Shown here one piece after another: positions 9,687-18,922 of a stretch of DNA of 64,000 nucleotides. The stretch's first letter is position 1. Each line of letters starts with the position of its first letter. The DNA is from Monosiga brevicollis MX1 (taxonomy: Eukaryota > Opisthokonta > Choanoflagellata > Craspedida > Salpingoecidae). A program made the translations under genes and the position numbers. The DNA is taken from positions 13,452-77,451 of the forward strand of contig NW_001865052.1 of the NCBI RefSeq assembly GCF_000002865.3, in the 5' to 3' direction. The notes beneath the pieces are model-generated. The model worked only from the letters and a program-made list of their open reading frames with translations. It was not told where the DNA came from and searched no databases.

Positions 9687-12193
9687 TTTGTCCAGCACAT
9701 CGGCATCCACACCAAGCTGTAATAGCTTATTCACCATTCTCTCGTGGCCATCCCGACAAGCCAGATGCAGAGCTGTCCTGTTCTCCTACCGGTTGACTAA
9801 TAACAATCAAGCGAGCGCAAGAAAGATGCAAAAGCGAGTTGATGAGACAAGAACACGCACAGCACGAGAAAGGAAGGGCACAACAAGCAAAAAGCGCTGA
9901 CACAAGCCCGCAAGCACAGATTTCTTCACAATGTTATAATGAAGCAGGAGAGACAGCGACAGAGATAGAGACAAAGACAGAGGCAAAGATGGGGACAACG
10001 ACGGCGGCAGGGACAGCGAAACAGACAGCAAAACAGACAGAGTAGCAAAGAGGGTTTACACCGAGAGGGGCGGAACTGACATTGTCTTTGGCCTCTAGAT
10101 CAACATCGTGCCGCAACAGGATTTTCATCACGCTGACATGACCATTTCGGCAAGCAAAGTGTAGAGGCGTCATGGCAATCTGTCGGTAGCCATCATCACC
10201 ACCAACACCCGTAGTTGCGTCATCGCATCCAGCAGTACCACAAGGGGTCGCACATGTCCGATTGCCCGTGGGTGGAAAGGAGCTCACACCCACACAAATC
10301 AGAGAAAGGGGTCGTGTCGATTGCAGGAGACGGTCATACTGACGTTGTTTTTGACTTTTGCATCGACACCGTGCGCCAACACCATCTCCACCGCCTCTAC
10401 TCGACCGTTTCTACAGGCAGCGTGCAGTGGCGTGGCGCCGTCCTGCGGATTGATCTACCACCACAAGCGTGTCATGAATACATGCTCACAAAACTATTGT
10501 CAATCGATCAGCTTGTGGTACAGGTTCCACCACGGGTGGGAAAAGGCGGTAACTGAAAGAACACAACACTGACATTGTCCCTGGCTTGGGCATCAGCGTC
10601 ATGCTTTAGCAGGATTTCTATCGCCTGCTCCTTATTCCGATGGCAGGCAATGTGCAGTGGTGTGTGGCCCACCTAAGGGTTGATTCATCACCACACGCAG
10701 CGTTGCATATGAACAGGTATCGGTTGAATGAAGAGCAGATCGCCATCAAAGAGGAGCATTGGAAAGGAAATTGAGAGGACTGACGACGTCCTTGGCTTCA
10801 ATCTCAGCGTCATGCTTCAACAAGATCTTCGCTATCTCCACATGTCCCCAAAAGGCGGCCCAGGTCAGCGGTGTGTCGGCATTCTGCGGGTTGATTTGCG
10901 AACGCCACACGCAAAAGGCAACGACCGTTGAAGTGCAATGACATTGGAGCCCCGTGATGTTCATGCTCAAGTGCACGTTTACATGTCCCAAGTGACGTTG
11001 ACGATAAAAAGGACTTACCAGCTCAGTTGCGACGTTGGCGGCGGATCGGATGCGTTGTGCATCCCAACTGTTCAAGAGTTGCAACGCCACTTGTGGATCT
11101 TGTTCGCTGCAACCCCAAACGAGCTGTTCGCCGTCCGAACGCATGATGACGATTTGCTTTTTTTTTTTTGGAAAGGCTGGAAGAATTCTAATCGCATGAA
11201 CCCCCTCCAAATACAACTTGCTGAGATCCAGTGCTGGCAGGCAGTCATGCCGGCGTCAAAATGGCAGCCAGTGAAGTCAGCTTCTTGCCTCCCCACGATA
11301 CGCTGAGACAGGATGGGCTCGGCTCACCTTTACCTACCAGTTGCAAAGAGTTGCCTGCTTGCTTATCCAGCGCACCACATCGACCGCCGCTGTTCCGGGA
11401 CGAGATCGTCTGTGGCGTGCACACAGACGCACACACACGGCACACACGCACAGAAAGCGTGTTGGCGGCCCAAAGCTTGATCGCGCGCGTTCCCATGTGG
11501 CCAGAGGCCACTGGCTAAGGAGGCACCACATCATGCGCAATCAATAATGAGCAACCCCGTACCAAAACAGCCAGCCCGCGAGCTCGACGCGTCAATCAAC
11601 CAGATGTTGTGAACGACCGTCGGGTCGCAGGCAAAGCATTCATCCGGCATGCGGCAAGTGTGGTCTGCCTTTAGATGTGGCAGTGGAAACATGCAGAATC
11701 CCGCTGGAGCGGCTTGAATCTCGAGCACCAACGCCCGCGCTAGCATGCGCTCACCCTAGTTTTGCAAATGCAGAAGAAAAAAAAAAAAATTTACATGTTT
11801 GAAGACGACAGTCAATTTCAAGAGTCACTACATGTAGTAATATTATTTAATTTACAGTCACACATGGATGGCTTTCTGCTAGGTAGAACGTGACACTGCG
11901 GTTTTCTTTGCTAGCTGCCCACAACTTGGCACGCACTCATCAAGCACTAAGGCCTGTGGCTGCCCATCCTTAGATCTCATAGGTGCACCTCCTGCGCCGA
12001 CAAAATATTCGGCCCCTTGCCGGCTCGGCGCGCGCCTCCATGTGCGACGAGGCGGTTTGCCTGGAACGGGATCAGAGACAAGCGTCTTTTGCATGGTCAC
12101 GGCGGAGCCAGCGCAGTACTTGGGTATGTGAATAGAGAGGGCGATGATGCTTTTGTTGTCCTCTGATGGCGGATATTCGACCTCCACATTCAT
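9687..12193 (-). CDS. ankyrin-repeat protein, one repeat per 99-nt exon
   Basis: Five consecutive exons are each exactly 99 nt and phase 0: 10785-10883, 10574-10672, 10344-10442, 10081-10179 and 9687-9785. Each encodes one 33-residue ankyrin repeat beginning near the TPLH motif (TPLTWAAFWGHVEIAKILL, TPLHIACHRNKEQAIEILL, TPLHAACRNGRVEAVEMVL, TPLHFACRNGHVSVMKILL, TALHLACRDGHERMVNKLL). Four donors are GTCAGT and one is GTGAGT. Ankyrin repeats mediate protein-protein contacts. A likely first exon starts with the Met codon at 12193 (MNVEVEYPPSEDNKS). Probable further N-terminal exons lie near 11575-11755 (ERMLARALVLEIQ) and 11029-11150 (GEQLVWGCSEQDPQVALQLL). Joins among these N-terminal exons are not resolved and no known domain is evident there. 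The 3' end may continue below 9687. The ankyrin exons are certain; the overall gene limits are approximate. Confidence 0.75.
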
Positions 12194-12412
12194 TGTGCCT
12201 CTATAATATCATTTGTCTGACGAGTCTGCAAAATGTGACGAGGTCGCTCAATTTCTTTTGACATCCAATGGTAACATCCGTGAGTAGCATGACAAGAGAA
12301 AGCATCGATTCTATCAACGAGGCGCGCAAAAAGGAAAGATAGCACACAACAGGGTCTCGGACGGGTGACCCGCACACTATTTGGCACACGGCCACAGGTG
12401 TGACGGCGTCTG

Positions 12413-12468
12413 GTATCAGGCGCATCAGACCTCTACTTCTGTATCAGGCGCATCAGACCTCCACTTCT
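12413..12468. repeat. 28-bp tandem duplication across a stop codon
   Basis: Two adjacent 28-bp units (12413-12440 and 12441-12468) differ by one base. The right-hand unit overlaps the last codons and stop of the large membrane-protein gene; the other lies just beyond the stop. The duplication preserves the encoded C-terminus. Confidence 0.9.
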
Positions 12469-15400
12469 GGATTCAAGGGCAGGTACTTGACGTCCCGCGC
12501 AGCTCGGGCATTGACGTTCGCAGCGACCTGCCGCTTGCGGCGTTGTAACAGGAAAACAAGTGCAAATACGGCCACACCAGCACTCATTACACCCGCAAAA
12601 ATGAGGCCAAGATAGATTCCCTCGCGATGGGCGGTCCAAGTCTCAGAGAAGTGGGCTTGAGGAATGGGTAGCTGCTCATCCACCGTTGGTCGACTCGTTG
12701 TGATAAGAGGATCAACGGCCCAGTTTCCACACATATTTTCCGTCACACCGAGCTGGATATCATGTGACGGCGAGAAGGATGCAGTCCCGTTCCATCCAGC
12801 AATACAGCTGTGTGCGGTTGCCCAGTTGACACCAAAAACACCACCGATGGCAGACTCGGACCAGTAGGCTGCCGTGGCATTGAAAATCAAAGTCGGTTGG
12901 TTCTTCAAGCGGTCGTGCTTGCTCGCAAGCAAAAAAGAGCCGCTGCGACCAGCAACACCCAAAGTACCACGCGCTGTCACTTCCGTCGAGGCCCAGTACG
13001 CCACAGCTGAGCCTGAGATATCGTCTTCCTGGATCTTGACCGTCAAGCCAAATGGGGTTCCGCTGGCCTGCCCCACCGCATGCGTGTCCAATTGTCCCTG
13101 AGAAAGATCAAAGTTGCCGGTGCCAGTCATGTTGACAAAGTCCTCATCCAAATGCAAAGCTACGCTCGCGCTCACTCGTTGGATGGAAGCGCTTGTTGTG
13201 TAGCTGGCATTGAGTGACGCGTTGTAGACGTGCTGATGTGCATCAACGAGTCTGCAGCTGGCCGTCATGGCTTCAAGCTCGCGGACATCGTAGTCGAGAA
13301 CACCCGTCCACAAGGGCAAAGGCAGTGCCAGCGGAGCGCGACCGGGGCCTGCTGGACCAAGAGCGCGGTTGACAAACGGCGCGATGGGCCGCAAGTTAGG
13401 CTCCGTGACGTGAAGGTCGGCGTGACCTGTTTGCCAGTCCTTTGCGCACTGCAGCTCAGACTCCCACTGCACGTCATTCCAACGTCCACTGCAAACTATC
13501 TGAGGCAGCTCCATGTTTTCTGCATATGTCAAGACCGTGTGTAATACGTCAGTGTTGACCCAAGTAGTGCCAAGCAGCTCTGCATATGGTTCTTCTCCGT
13601 TAAATTGCAGATTCCACAGCGCCTTGACGTCGGCGTCAGCAACGCTACTGCCCACGGAAGTGTTCAGCTGCCACGTTCCATCCATGAATTCGGAGCAATT
13701 CACGTCCACGCTGATCAGGGCGGCCTCTTGCTTGTCATCCCAATACAGCTCCAGGGCAACGACCTCCCGCCATGACTGCTCGATTTCAGAAGAAATAAGT
13801 GGCGTGGACAAGCCGGCACACTGCACAACATCAACAAAGGACTGGCAAAACCGGTGGTCCAACCGGCCAGAAAAGAGGTTGGCAGCAACGAGGCCATTAG
13901 CCACGCGAACGGCGTCGGCCTCAATGAGCGCCCGCTCAAAGCCCGGGGTCAGAGATGCTGTAGCGGTAGCGTTAACGTCGCCCACTTGAAATGTACCTGA
14001 GACGGTCCAATCGTTGTTGACGGCAATACTCAGACGACCACCTTCGGTGGCGGTTGCCACCGAAGCATTGCACAATACATGTTGGTTTTCTGGGTTCCAG
14101 AGCATGATCAAGTCCGAAGAAAGGTCATCAGCCACCAGGTGATTTGATGTGTTGAGTGCCGCATCGAAAGATGAGTTGAAGTGCGTTGCTAGTGTTAGCT
14201 TGTTCTGGCGCTGATTCCAGTCCAGCTGGATGTTGTTGGTGAGCGCGCTGGAGGATTGGTTGCCCAGAAATACCCTGTGCCACAGCGCGTCCAGCACCAC
14301 GTCCAGTAGGCGTGTGTTTATGCGGGCGTCGGGGTCTGGGTAGTCAAGGGTAGCCACTCGCACGGCGCCGGCATACTGGCGTCGGTGACCGCCTTCGGCC
14401 ATTACCAAGGACGCATTATTCACCAACAAACGCCAGGCATCGACCCGTGCCAGGGCATCCCAAGATGCAAACGTAAGGTCAGGAAGATTGAATGAGGTCG
14501 CCGTGTGGTTCACGTAAAAGTCGACGCTATGACTGCCGGTGGCTGGGCCGGCCATTGTGATGCCCAACTGGCCTGCCAGCTGATCACGTGACTCGTCCTT
14601 CCAAAAACCCGTGGCTCGTGCACCCAATGAATTGCGATGGTCGTCCCACGAAATGTTGACGTTCATGGTCCCAGCATTGTTGGTGCCGCTCGGGTCGGTA
14701 GGCGCAAACTGGGCATTCCAAAAGTTCGCGGTATCAGCGTAGGAAAGCACACCGAAGGCATACGAAGCATCTGGTCGCCCCGTGACGCTTGGGTGATTCA
14801 GTCGCGTCAGGTTGAAGCGTAAAGTGCCCGAGGCACAGCCGGAGGCAAGCTGCATACTGCTATTTAACTGCATGTCATTCCAGAGGATGAGGGCATTGGC
14901 TGAAGGGGTGGCGTTTGGTACCACTACGAGGCTGGCGTTGGCGTTGTGCACACCCAGCGAGCCTCCACTTGTCCTGAAGTTGACATCCAGTGTGCCTTTG
15001 GAAGTTGTGTCATGGGTCCACGGCTCCATGCCATTGACGTTTAGCCACGCTTGTTCTTGATGGTCATTCCATGAAACATTGGCCAGGATGCGTGCAACGT
15101 CTTGCTGTGGATTTTGTTGCAGGTGATAAGTCGCATGCGTGTCCCAAACGTCACCAGGCGTTTTTCGTGTGGCATTGGCGGTGAGCGTCAGGTGGCGACC
15201 CTTGTCATGCAGCGACAGGTCGACAAGCGTGACAATGTCGTCCCAAGTCACATTGGTCCAACCGGCCTGATTAGTCTGACTCCATGTCAAGTTGCTGTGG
15301 GTCACGAGGTGGTGATTGTTGGTCTTGACGTCTGTGGTTGCAGAAGCACTATACAAGGGGGCAGAAGCGTCCACGATGGCGCTGCTCGTTGCCATGAAGG

Positions 15401-18167
15401 TGGGTTTGGCTTGGGCTGAAGTACAAACATGTACGTTTGATGTGAGCGAGATGGCCGCTAGTTCTTGAAAGTTGCACGCCAAGCTTGCGCGACTGGTGCT
15501 TGGGGATTCACTCCACTGGCTGGTAAAGACTTGCAAGGTGGGCGTGTTGGCAAACCGTAAGGCGACATTGTGTACAGCGGTGGCACCTGGGGCTTCAACG
15601 ATAACGTTCATTGGCCAGTCGATGACATCGACGTTGACAAGGGACGAAAAGTTGGCCAGCCAACCCTGGCCGGAATAGTTGCCCCAAAATAGGTAATAAT
15701 CCGACAAGAAGCCGGGGTCGTCATCGGCTACAATATCGTCGTCATCGGAACCAATTGAGTCATCGTCCGCAGGAGCATGGCCGCTTGGAGCAGCACCAAC
15801 TGATACAGCATAATCATTCAACTTGGCTTCACCATAGTAGGAGGCGCGTGCCTCGTCGACACGCAAGGCCAACAACGCCGAGTGCACTGGGTCAATGTAG
15901 GTCACTGAGGCGTTGATGGACACATATGATGGGGCGGTGGCATCGTCATCCTCCACGCTCGCATCATCATTGTCATCATCGACGGCAAACAGGTGGATAT
16001 TGTGACCGTCAGATGCAAAGAACGCTTGCAGGCCAAAAGGCTGGTTGGATCCAGTCGAATCGACCTTCAACTCGAGCGCGGTGGAGTTGAGGCGAGCCGT
16101 TGTGACGAGACGCACATGTTCTTCCGGTAAGCTGGCAGTTAAATTCATGAAGCGGTCGCCCGTGCTGGGGTTTGAGCGGCCTTGAAAAATAAGATCAACG
16201 ACATGGGTGATGTTCAGGAGACAGATAGCCGAATCCGAGTCAGGCTGCGTCACCAAAGCATGAAGCACTGGATCTCCGGCATGTGTGATATTGAGTGTCA
16301 AGTCTTTGACTGAGTCGGCTGGAAAGTCACCGCTCAGAAGGAGCTGCACAGCGTCAGCGTTGTTGCTGCCAAGGGAGTGGTAGGTGATTTGCGCTTCAAG
16401 GCGCTGCGTATCCGCAGCGATGTCAAAAAGGCGACCGCCAGCGCTAATCTCAAAGGGGTTGGCTACGAAGGGGCCACTGTTGGTCAGAGTCAGATGGACC
16501 TTGCTTTCGTTGTCCTTGTACGTGACGACAAATGTGGTGTTGAGCAGCTTTTCATTGTCGGAGAAACGCAAGCTGACAAGGCCGGGCAAGCGCTCGAAGG
16601 CCACGTCGGGCCAAAACACGCCCCCAACGGCGTCGAAGAACACACGGTCGTCCCACTTGACAAAGGCCTCGCCACCGTACAAGCGCATGGATGCGTCTTG
16701 GGGGGCCGCACGGTTCCACACGGCGCATGCGCGTTGCGTGAAGCGAGTGTCAAAGGAAACGTCAAGACAGTCGGCTGTGAGGCTCGACTGCACGTCACTG
16801 GGCTGGACAGCGTTGATCCCAGCTGGGGTGCTGGCCCAGAACTGCCTCAAGTCGGTGTCGGCAAGTACAAAGGGAGTTGCTTTTGAGGGCTGGGCGTTCA
16901 AGACTTGTTGGCGGAAAGGCACCAGGGCTGGGGGAAGTGTCACGGTGATGGCGTGATCAAGGCTGAGAAAGCGGCCCCAAAACGAAATACGGCTGGTCTC
17001 ATCCCACGAGGTGGTGCGCAAGGCGAGGGTGAGGTTTGCATAGAGATTTTGAGCCAGTTGCAGAAATTGATCGGTCTGGGCCAAGGCTTCTTGGCAATTG
17101 TTGTTGGCGCATCGCACATCCACCAAGGCCGAGGCGCAAATATCAAGGCCTTGCGGGGCCAGCAAGTTGCCGTGCAGACCTTGGAGCGCAACGTCGGACA
17201 CGTTCAGGGGCTGATCAGAGGCGTCATGGGCAGAAAGTACAAAACCGGTGGCGGGCAGATGCACCAAAAAGTTGGTGAGAAGGGATTTGAGCAGTGGTGC
17301 GGCCTGGATGCGGATGGGCATGGTACATGTAGCAGTGCTCGGGAAGGACGTCACGACGAGCACCTCACCCACGGCCATGGGGTCGCCAGTCCGTGCGCCC
17401 AAGCCTCGCAGGCTGTCGGGCAAACTGGCATTGAGATGGCGCATGCTGTCGGCCATGACCTGAAGCGTAGCAAGGTCACTCGCAGGTTCATCTGGCTCGG
17501 TGTGCGTGGGATTTGGCTTGCGTGCCTGGTCCTTGGCGCTGATGTCAAAGGTGCCGAGGCTCCAGTTGGCAGAGATGGGAAAGGCGTGCCAGACGCGGAG
17601 AGTTATGTCAGCGCTGCATGTGATCGTGCAGCGATCATAGGATCCCAGAATGAGCTTGGCGGCGACGGCGCCAGGTTCATCCTGCTGGAACGCAAGCTGA
17701 ACGTCGTAGCGATGACCTTCAAACACGTCCAACAGGGGCGAGGAGAGGGAGAGACGGCCGAGGTCCAGTGTCTGATTGGTGCTGGTATTTGTGGCCAAGG
17801 AACTGCAGGCCAATGCGTGAATGTCGGCACTGTGCAGAGCCGAGATCCGTGGAATATCCAGGGTGATGTTTACGCCCAGGTCGCGTCCAGTGGCATCGAT
17901 CCGAATATCGTGAGCATCAAAGGCTTGCACGGCCTCGGTGGCCGAGTGTCGCACGAGCAGAACGGAGCCCAGCGTCGCGGCAACGGCCGCGGTAAGTGCA
18001 ACCAAAGCGATCTTCAACGTCCAGGCACTAGACCACGAGACGAGCACGCACAAGGCAAGCACGAGGTGAGGTCTGACCGTCCTTTGGTTGTTGTGTTTTT
18101 TTTTTTTTTTTTTTTTTGCTTTTTTTTTGCTTCGTTTTGTTGTTGCGACAACGAATAGGCCATGCAC
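12453..18167 (-). CDS. giant intronless membrane glycoprotein, unknown family
   Basis: A single open frame of up to 1,904 codons with no introns, in striking contrast to its neighbours. Near the N-terminus a hydrophobic stretch (LKIALVALTAAVAATLGSVL) acts as signal anchor or signal peptide. Near the C-terminus a second segment (YLGLIFAGVMSAGVAVFALV) is followed by RRKRQ and a tail of about 30 residues ending in PEVEV, a possible class II PDZ-binding end. The roughly 1,750 residues between contain about 40 N-X-S/T sequons, few cysteines, acidic Asp-rich linkers around 15700-15990, and a loosely recurring motif W-[D/N]-[D/Q] followed by alternating hydrophobics (NVSWNDHQEQAWLNV, NISWDDHRNSLGA, LYWDDKQEAALISV). 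This suggests a beta-rich repeat ectodomain. The N-terminal region weakly recalls LEA2/DUF3712-like membrane proteins, which I cannot confirm. The start is uncertain because the first 30 codons cross a long A tract encoding polylysine. A surface adhesion or lipid-handling role is possible but not shown. Confidence 0.75.
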   Translation of the reverse strand: MHGLFVVATTKRSKKKAKKKKKKKHNNQRTVRPHLVLALCVLVSWSSAWTLKIALVALTAAVAATLGSVLLVRHSATEAVQAFDAHDIRIDATGRDLGVNITLDIPRISALHSADIHALACSSLATNTSTNQTLDLGRLSLSSPLLDVFEGHRYDVQLAFQQDEPGAVAAKLILGSYDRCTITCSADITLRVWHAFPISANWSLGTFDISAKDQARKPNPTHTEPDEPASDLATLQVMADSMRHLNASLPDSLRGLGARTGDPMAVGEVLVVTSFPSTATCTMPIRIQAAPLLKSLLTNFLVHLPATGFVLSAHDASDQPLNVSDVALQGLHGNLLAPQGLDICASALVDVRCANNNCQEALAQTDQFLQLAQNLYANLTLALRTTSWDETSRISFWGRFLSLDHAITVTLPPALVPFRQQVLNAQPSKATPFVLADTDLRQFWASTPAGINAVQPSDVQSSLTADCLDVSFDTRFTQRACAVWNRAAPQDASMRLYGGEAFVKWDDRVFFDAVGGVFWPDVAFERLPGLVSLRFSDNEKLLNTTFVVTYKDNESKVHLTLTNSGPFVANPFEISAGGRLFDIAADTQRLEAQITYHSLGSNNADAVQLLLSGDFPADSVKDLTLNITHAGDPVLHALVTQPDSDSAICLLNITHVVDLIFQGRSNPSTGDRFMNLTASLPEEHVRLVTTARLNSTALELKVDSTGSNQPFGLQAFFASDGHNIHLFAVDDDNDDASVEDDDATAPSYVSINASVTYIDPVHSALLALRVDEARASYYGEAKLNDYAVSVGAAPSGHAPADDDSIGSDDDDIVADDDPGFLSDYYLFWGNYSGQGWLANFSSLVNVDVIDWPMNVIVEAPGATAVHNVALRFANTPTLQVFTSQWSESPSTSRASLACNFQELAAISLTSNVHVCTSAQAKPTFMATSSAIVDASAPLYSASATTDVKTNNHHLVTHSNLTWSQTNQAGWTNVTWDDIVTLVDLSLHDKGRHLTLTANATRKTPGDVWDTHATYHLQQNPQQDVARILANVSWNDHQEQAWLNVNGMEPWTHDTTSKGTLDVNFRTSGGSLGVHNANASLVVVPNATPSANALILWNDMQLNSSMQLASGCASGTLRFNLTRLNHPSVTGRPDASYAFGVLSYADTANFWNAQFAPTDPSGTNNAGTMNVNISWDDHRNSLGARATGFWKDESRDQLAGQLGITMAGPATGSHSVDFYVNHTATSFNLPDLTFASWDALARVDAWRLLVNNASLVMAEGGHRRQYAGAVRVATLDYPDPDARINTRLLDVVLDALWHRVFLGNQSSSALTNNIQLDWNQRQNKLTLATHFNSSFDAALNTSNHLVADDLSSDLIMLWNPENQHVLCNASVATATEGGRLSIAVNNDWTVSGTFQVGDVNATATASLTPGFERALIEADAVRVANGLVAANLFSGRLDHRFCQSFVDVVQCAGLSTPLISSEIEQSWREVVALELYWDDKQEAALISVDVNCSEFMDGTWQLNTSVGSSVADADVKALWNLQFNGEEPYAELLGTTWVNTDVLHTVLTYAENMELPQIVCSGRWNDVQWESELQCAKDWQTGHADLHVTEPNLRPIAPFVNRALGPAGPGRAPLALPLPLWTGVLDYDVRELEAMTASCRLVDAHQHVYNASLNASYTTSASIQRVSASVALHLDEDFVNMTGTGNFDLSQGQLDTHAVGQASGTPFGLTVKIQEDDISGSAVAYWASTEVTARGTLGVAGRSGSFLLASKHDRLKNQPTLIFNATAAYWSESAIGGVFGVNWATAHSCIAGWNGTASFSPSHDIQLGVTENMCGNWAVDPLITTSRPTVDEQLPIPQAHFSETWTAHREGIYLGLIFAGVMSAGVAVFALVFLLQRRKRQVAANVNARAARDVKYLPLNPEVEV

Positions 18168-18535
18168 ATCTTAATGACACGAACCGTGATAGCGATCGCC
18201 GGCTGCAAGAAGTGTTTGCAAGTCCAACAGTCGCATCGTCCCTCGCCGCTTCATCGGCCGCAAGCAGCGGCAGACCGTCTGCCCGCGCATCGGGCGTCTC
18301 TATTCAAAGCGCGGCAAGCAGCCGATCGTGAGCCGAAGGCCAGTCCGCCTGGCGCGCCATTCCCAAACCCAAACCCCAGAAAATTGACACATACCGTCAA
18401 CATCCATCATCCGCGAACCGTACGCGTAATTATCGGCGCTCTGACCAAACCACTCGCGCCCTTCCCCGCTCGCCTCCTCCGATCGCCCTCCACCAAGCGA
18501 CGACTTGTCTCAATCTGACTGACTCTGTGCCAACT

Positions 18536-18626
<91 letters not shown>

Positions 18627-18922
18627 GTTATAGGCGACCCTAGCATGGGGATGCGCGTGCCAAATTTACCCACGCTTGCTTACTTACGTGTGTGTGAATG
18701 TCATCCTTTTTTCTTCTTCCTTTGGCTTTGCTGATGTTTGATTTCTTCTGATTTCGAGTTCAACTCGGCAGGCACTGGCATGATTGTGGCTTGCATGGGA
18801 GCGCAGCCAAAATGCTGAGTTTGAGTTGAGATATTGATTTTTGTTTTTAAAAAAAAATAGGAGAGATGTATGTACGAGTGGCATATCTGCCAGAAACGGC
18901 CGGATCGGAACGGCATCAAGGC
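18168..18922. other. intergenic region with (GT)n
   Basis: Lies between the start of the large membrane-protein gene and the stop of the aldehyde dehydrogenase gene, both on the minus strand. It holds a long (GT)n microsatellite and no recognisable coding exon. Promoter elements for the membrane-protein gene may lie here but none is identifiable. Confidence 0.55.
18538..18624. repeat. (GT)n microsatellite
   Basis: About 43 uninterrupted GT dinucleotides on the plus strand. It lies 370-460 bp upstream of the giant membrane-protein start. Confidence 0.95.

Noticed and set aside
16905-18158. 417-codon open frame on the plus strand
   Set aside because: It is the antisense of the giant membrane-protein gene, has no recognisable domain, and ends in a phenylalanine run from the homopolymer tract.
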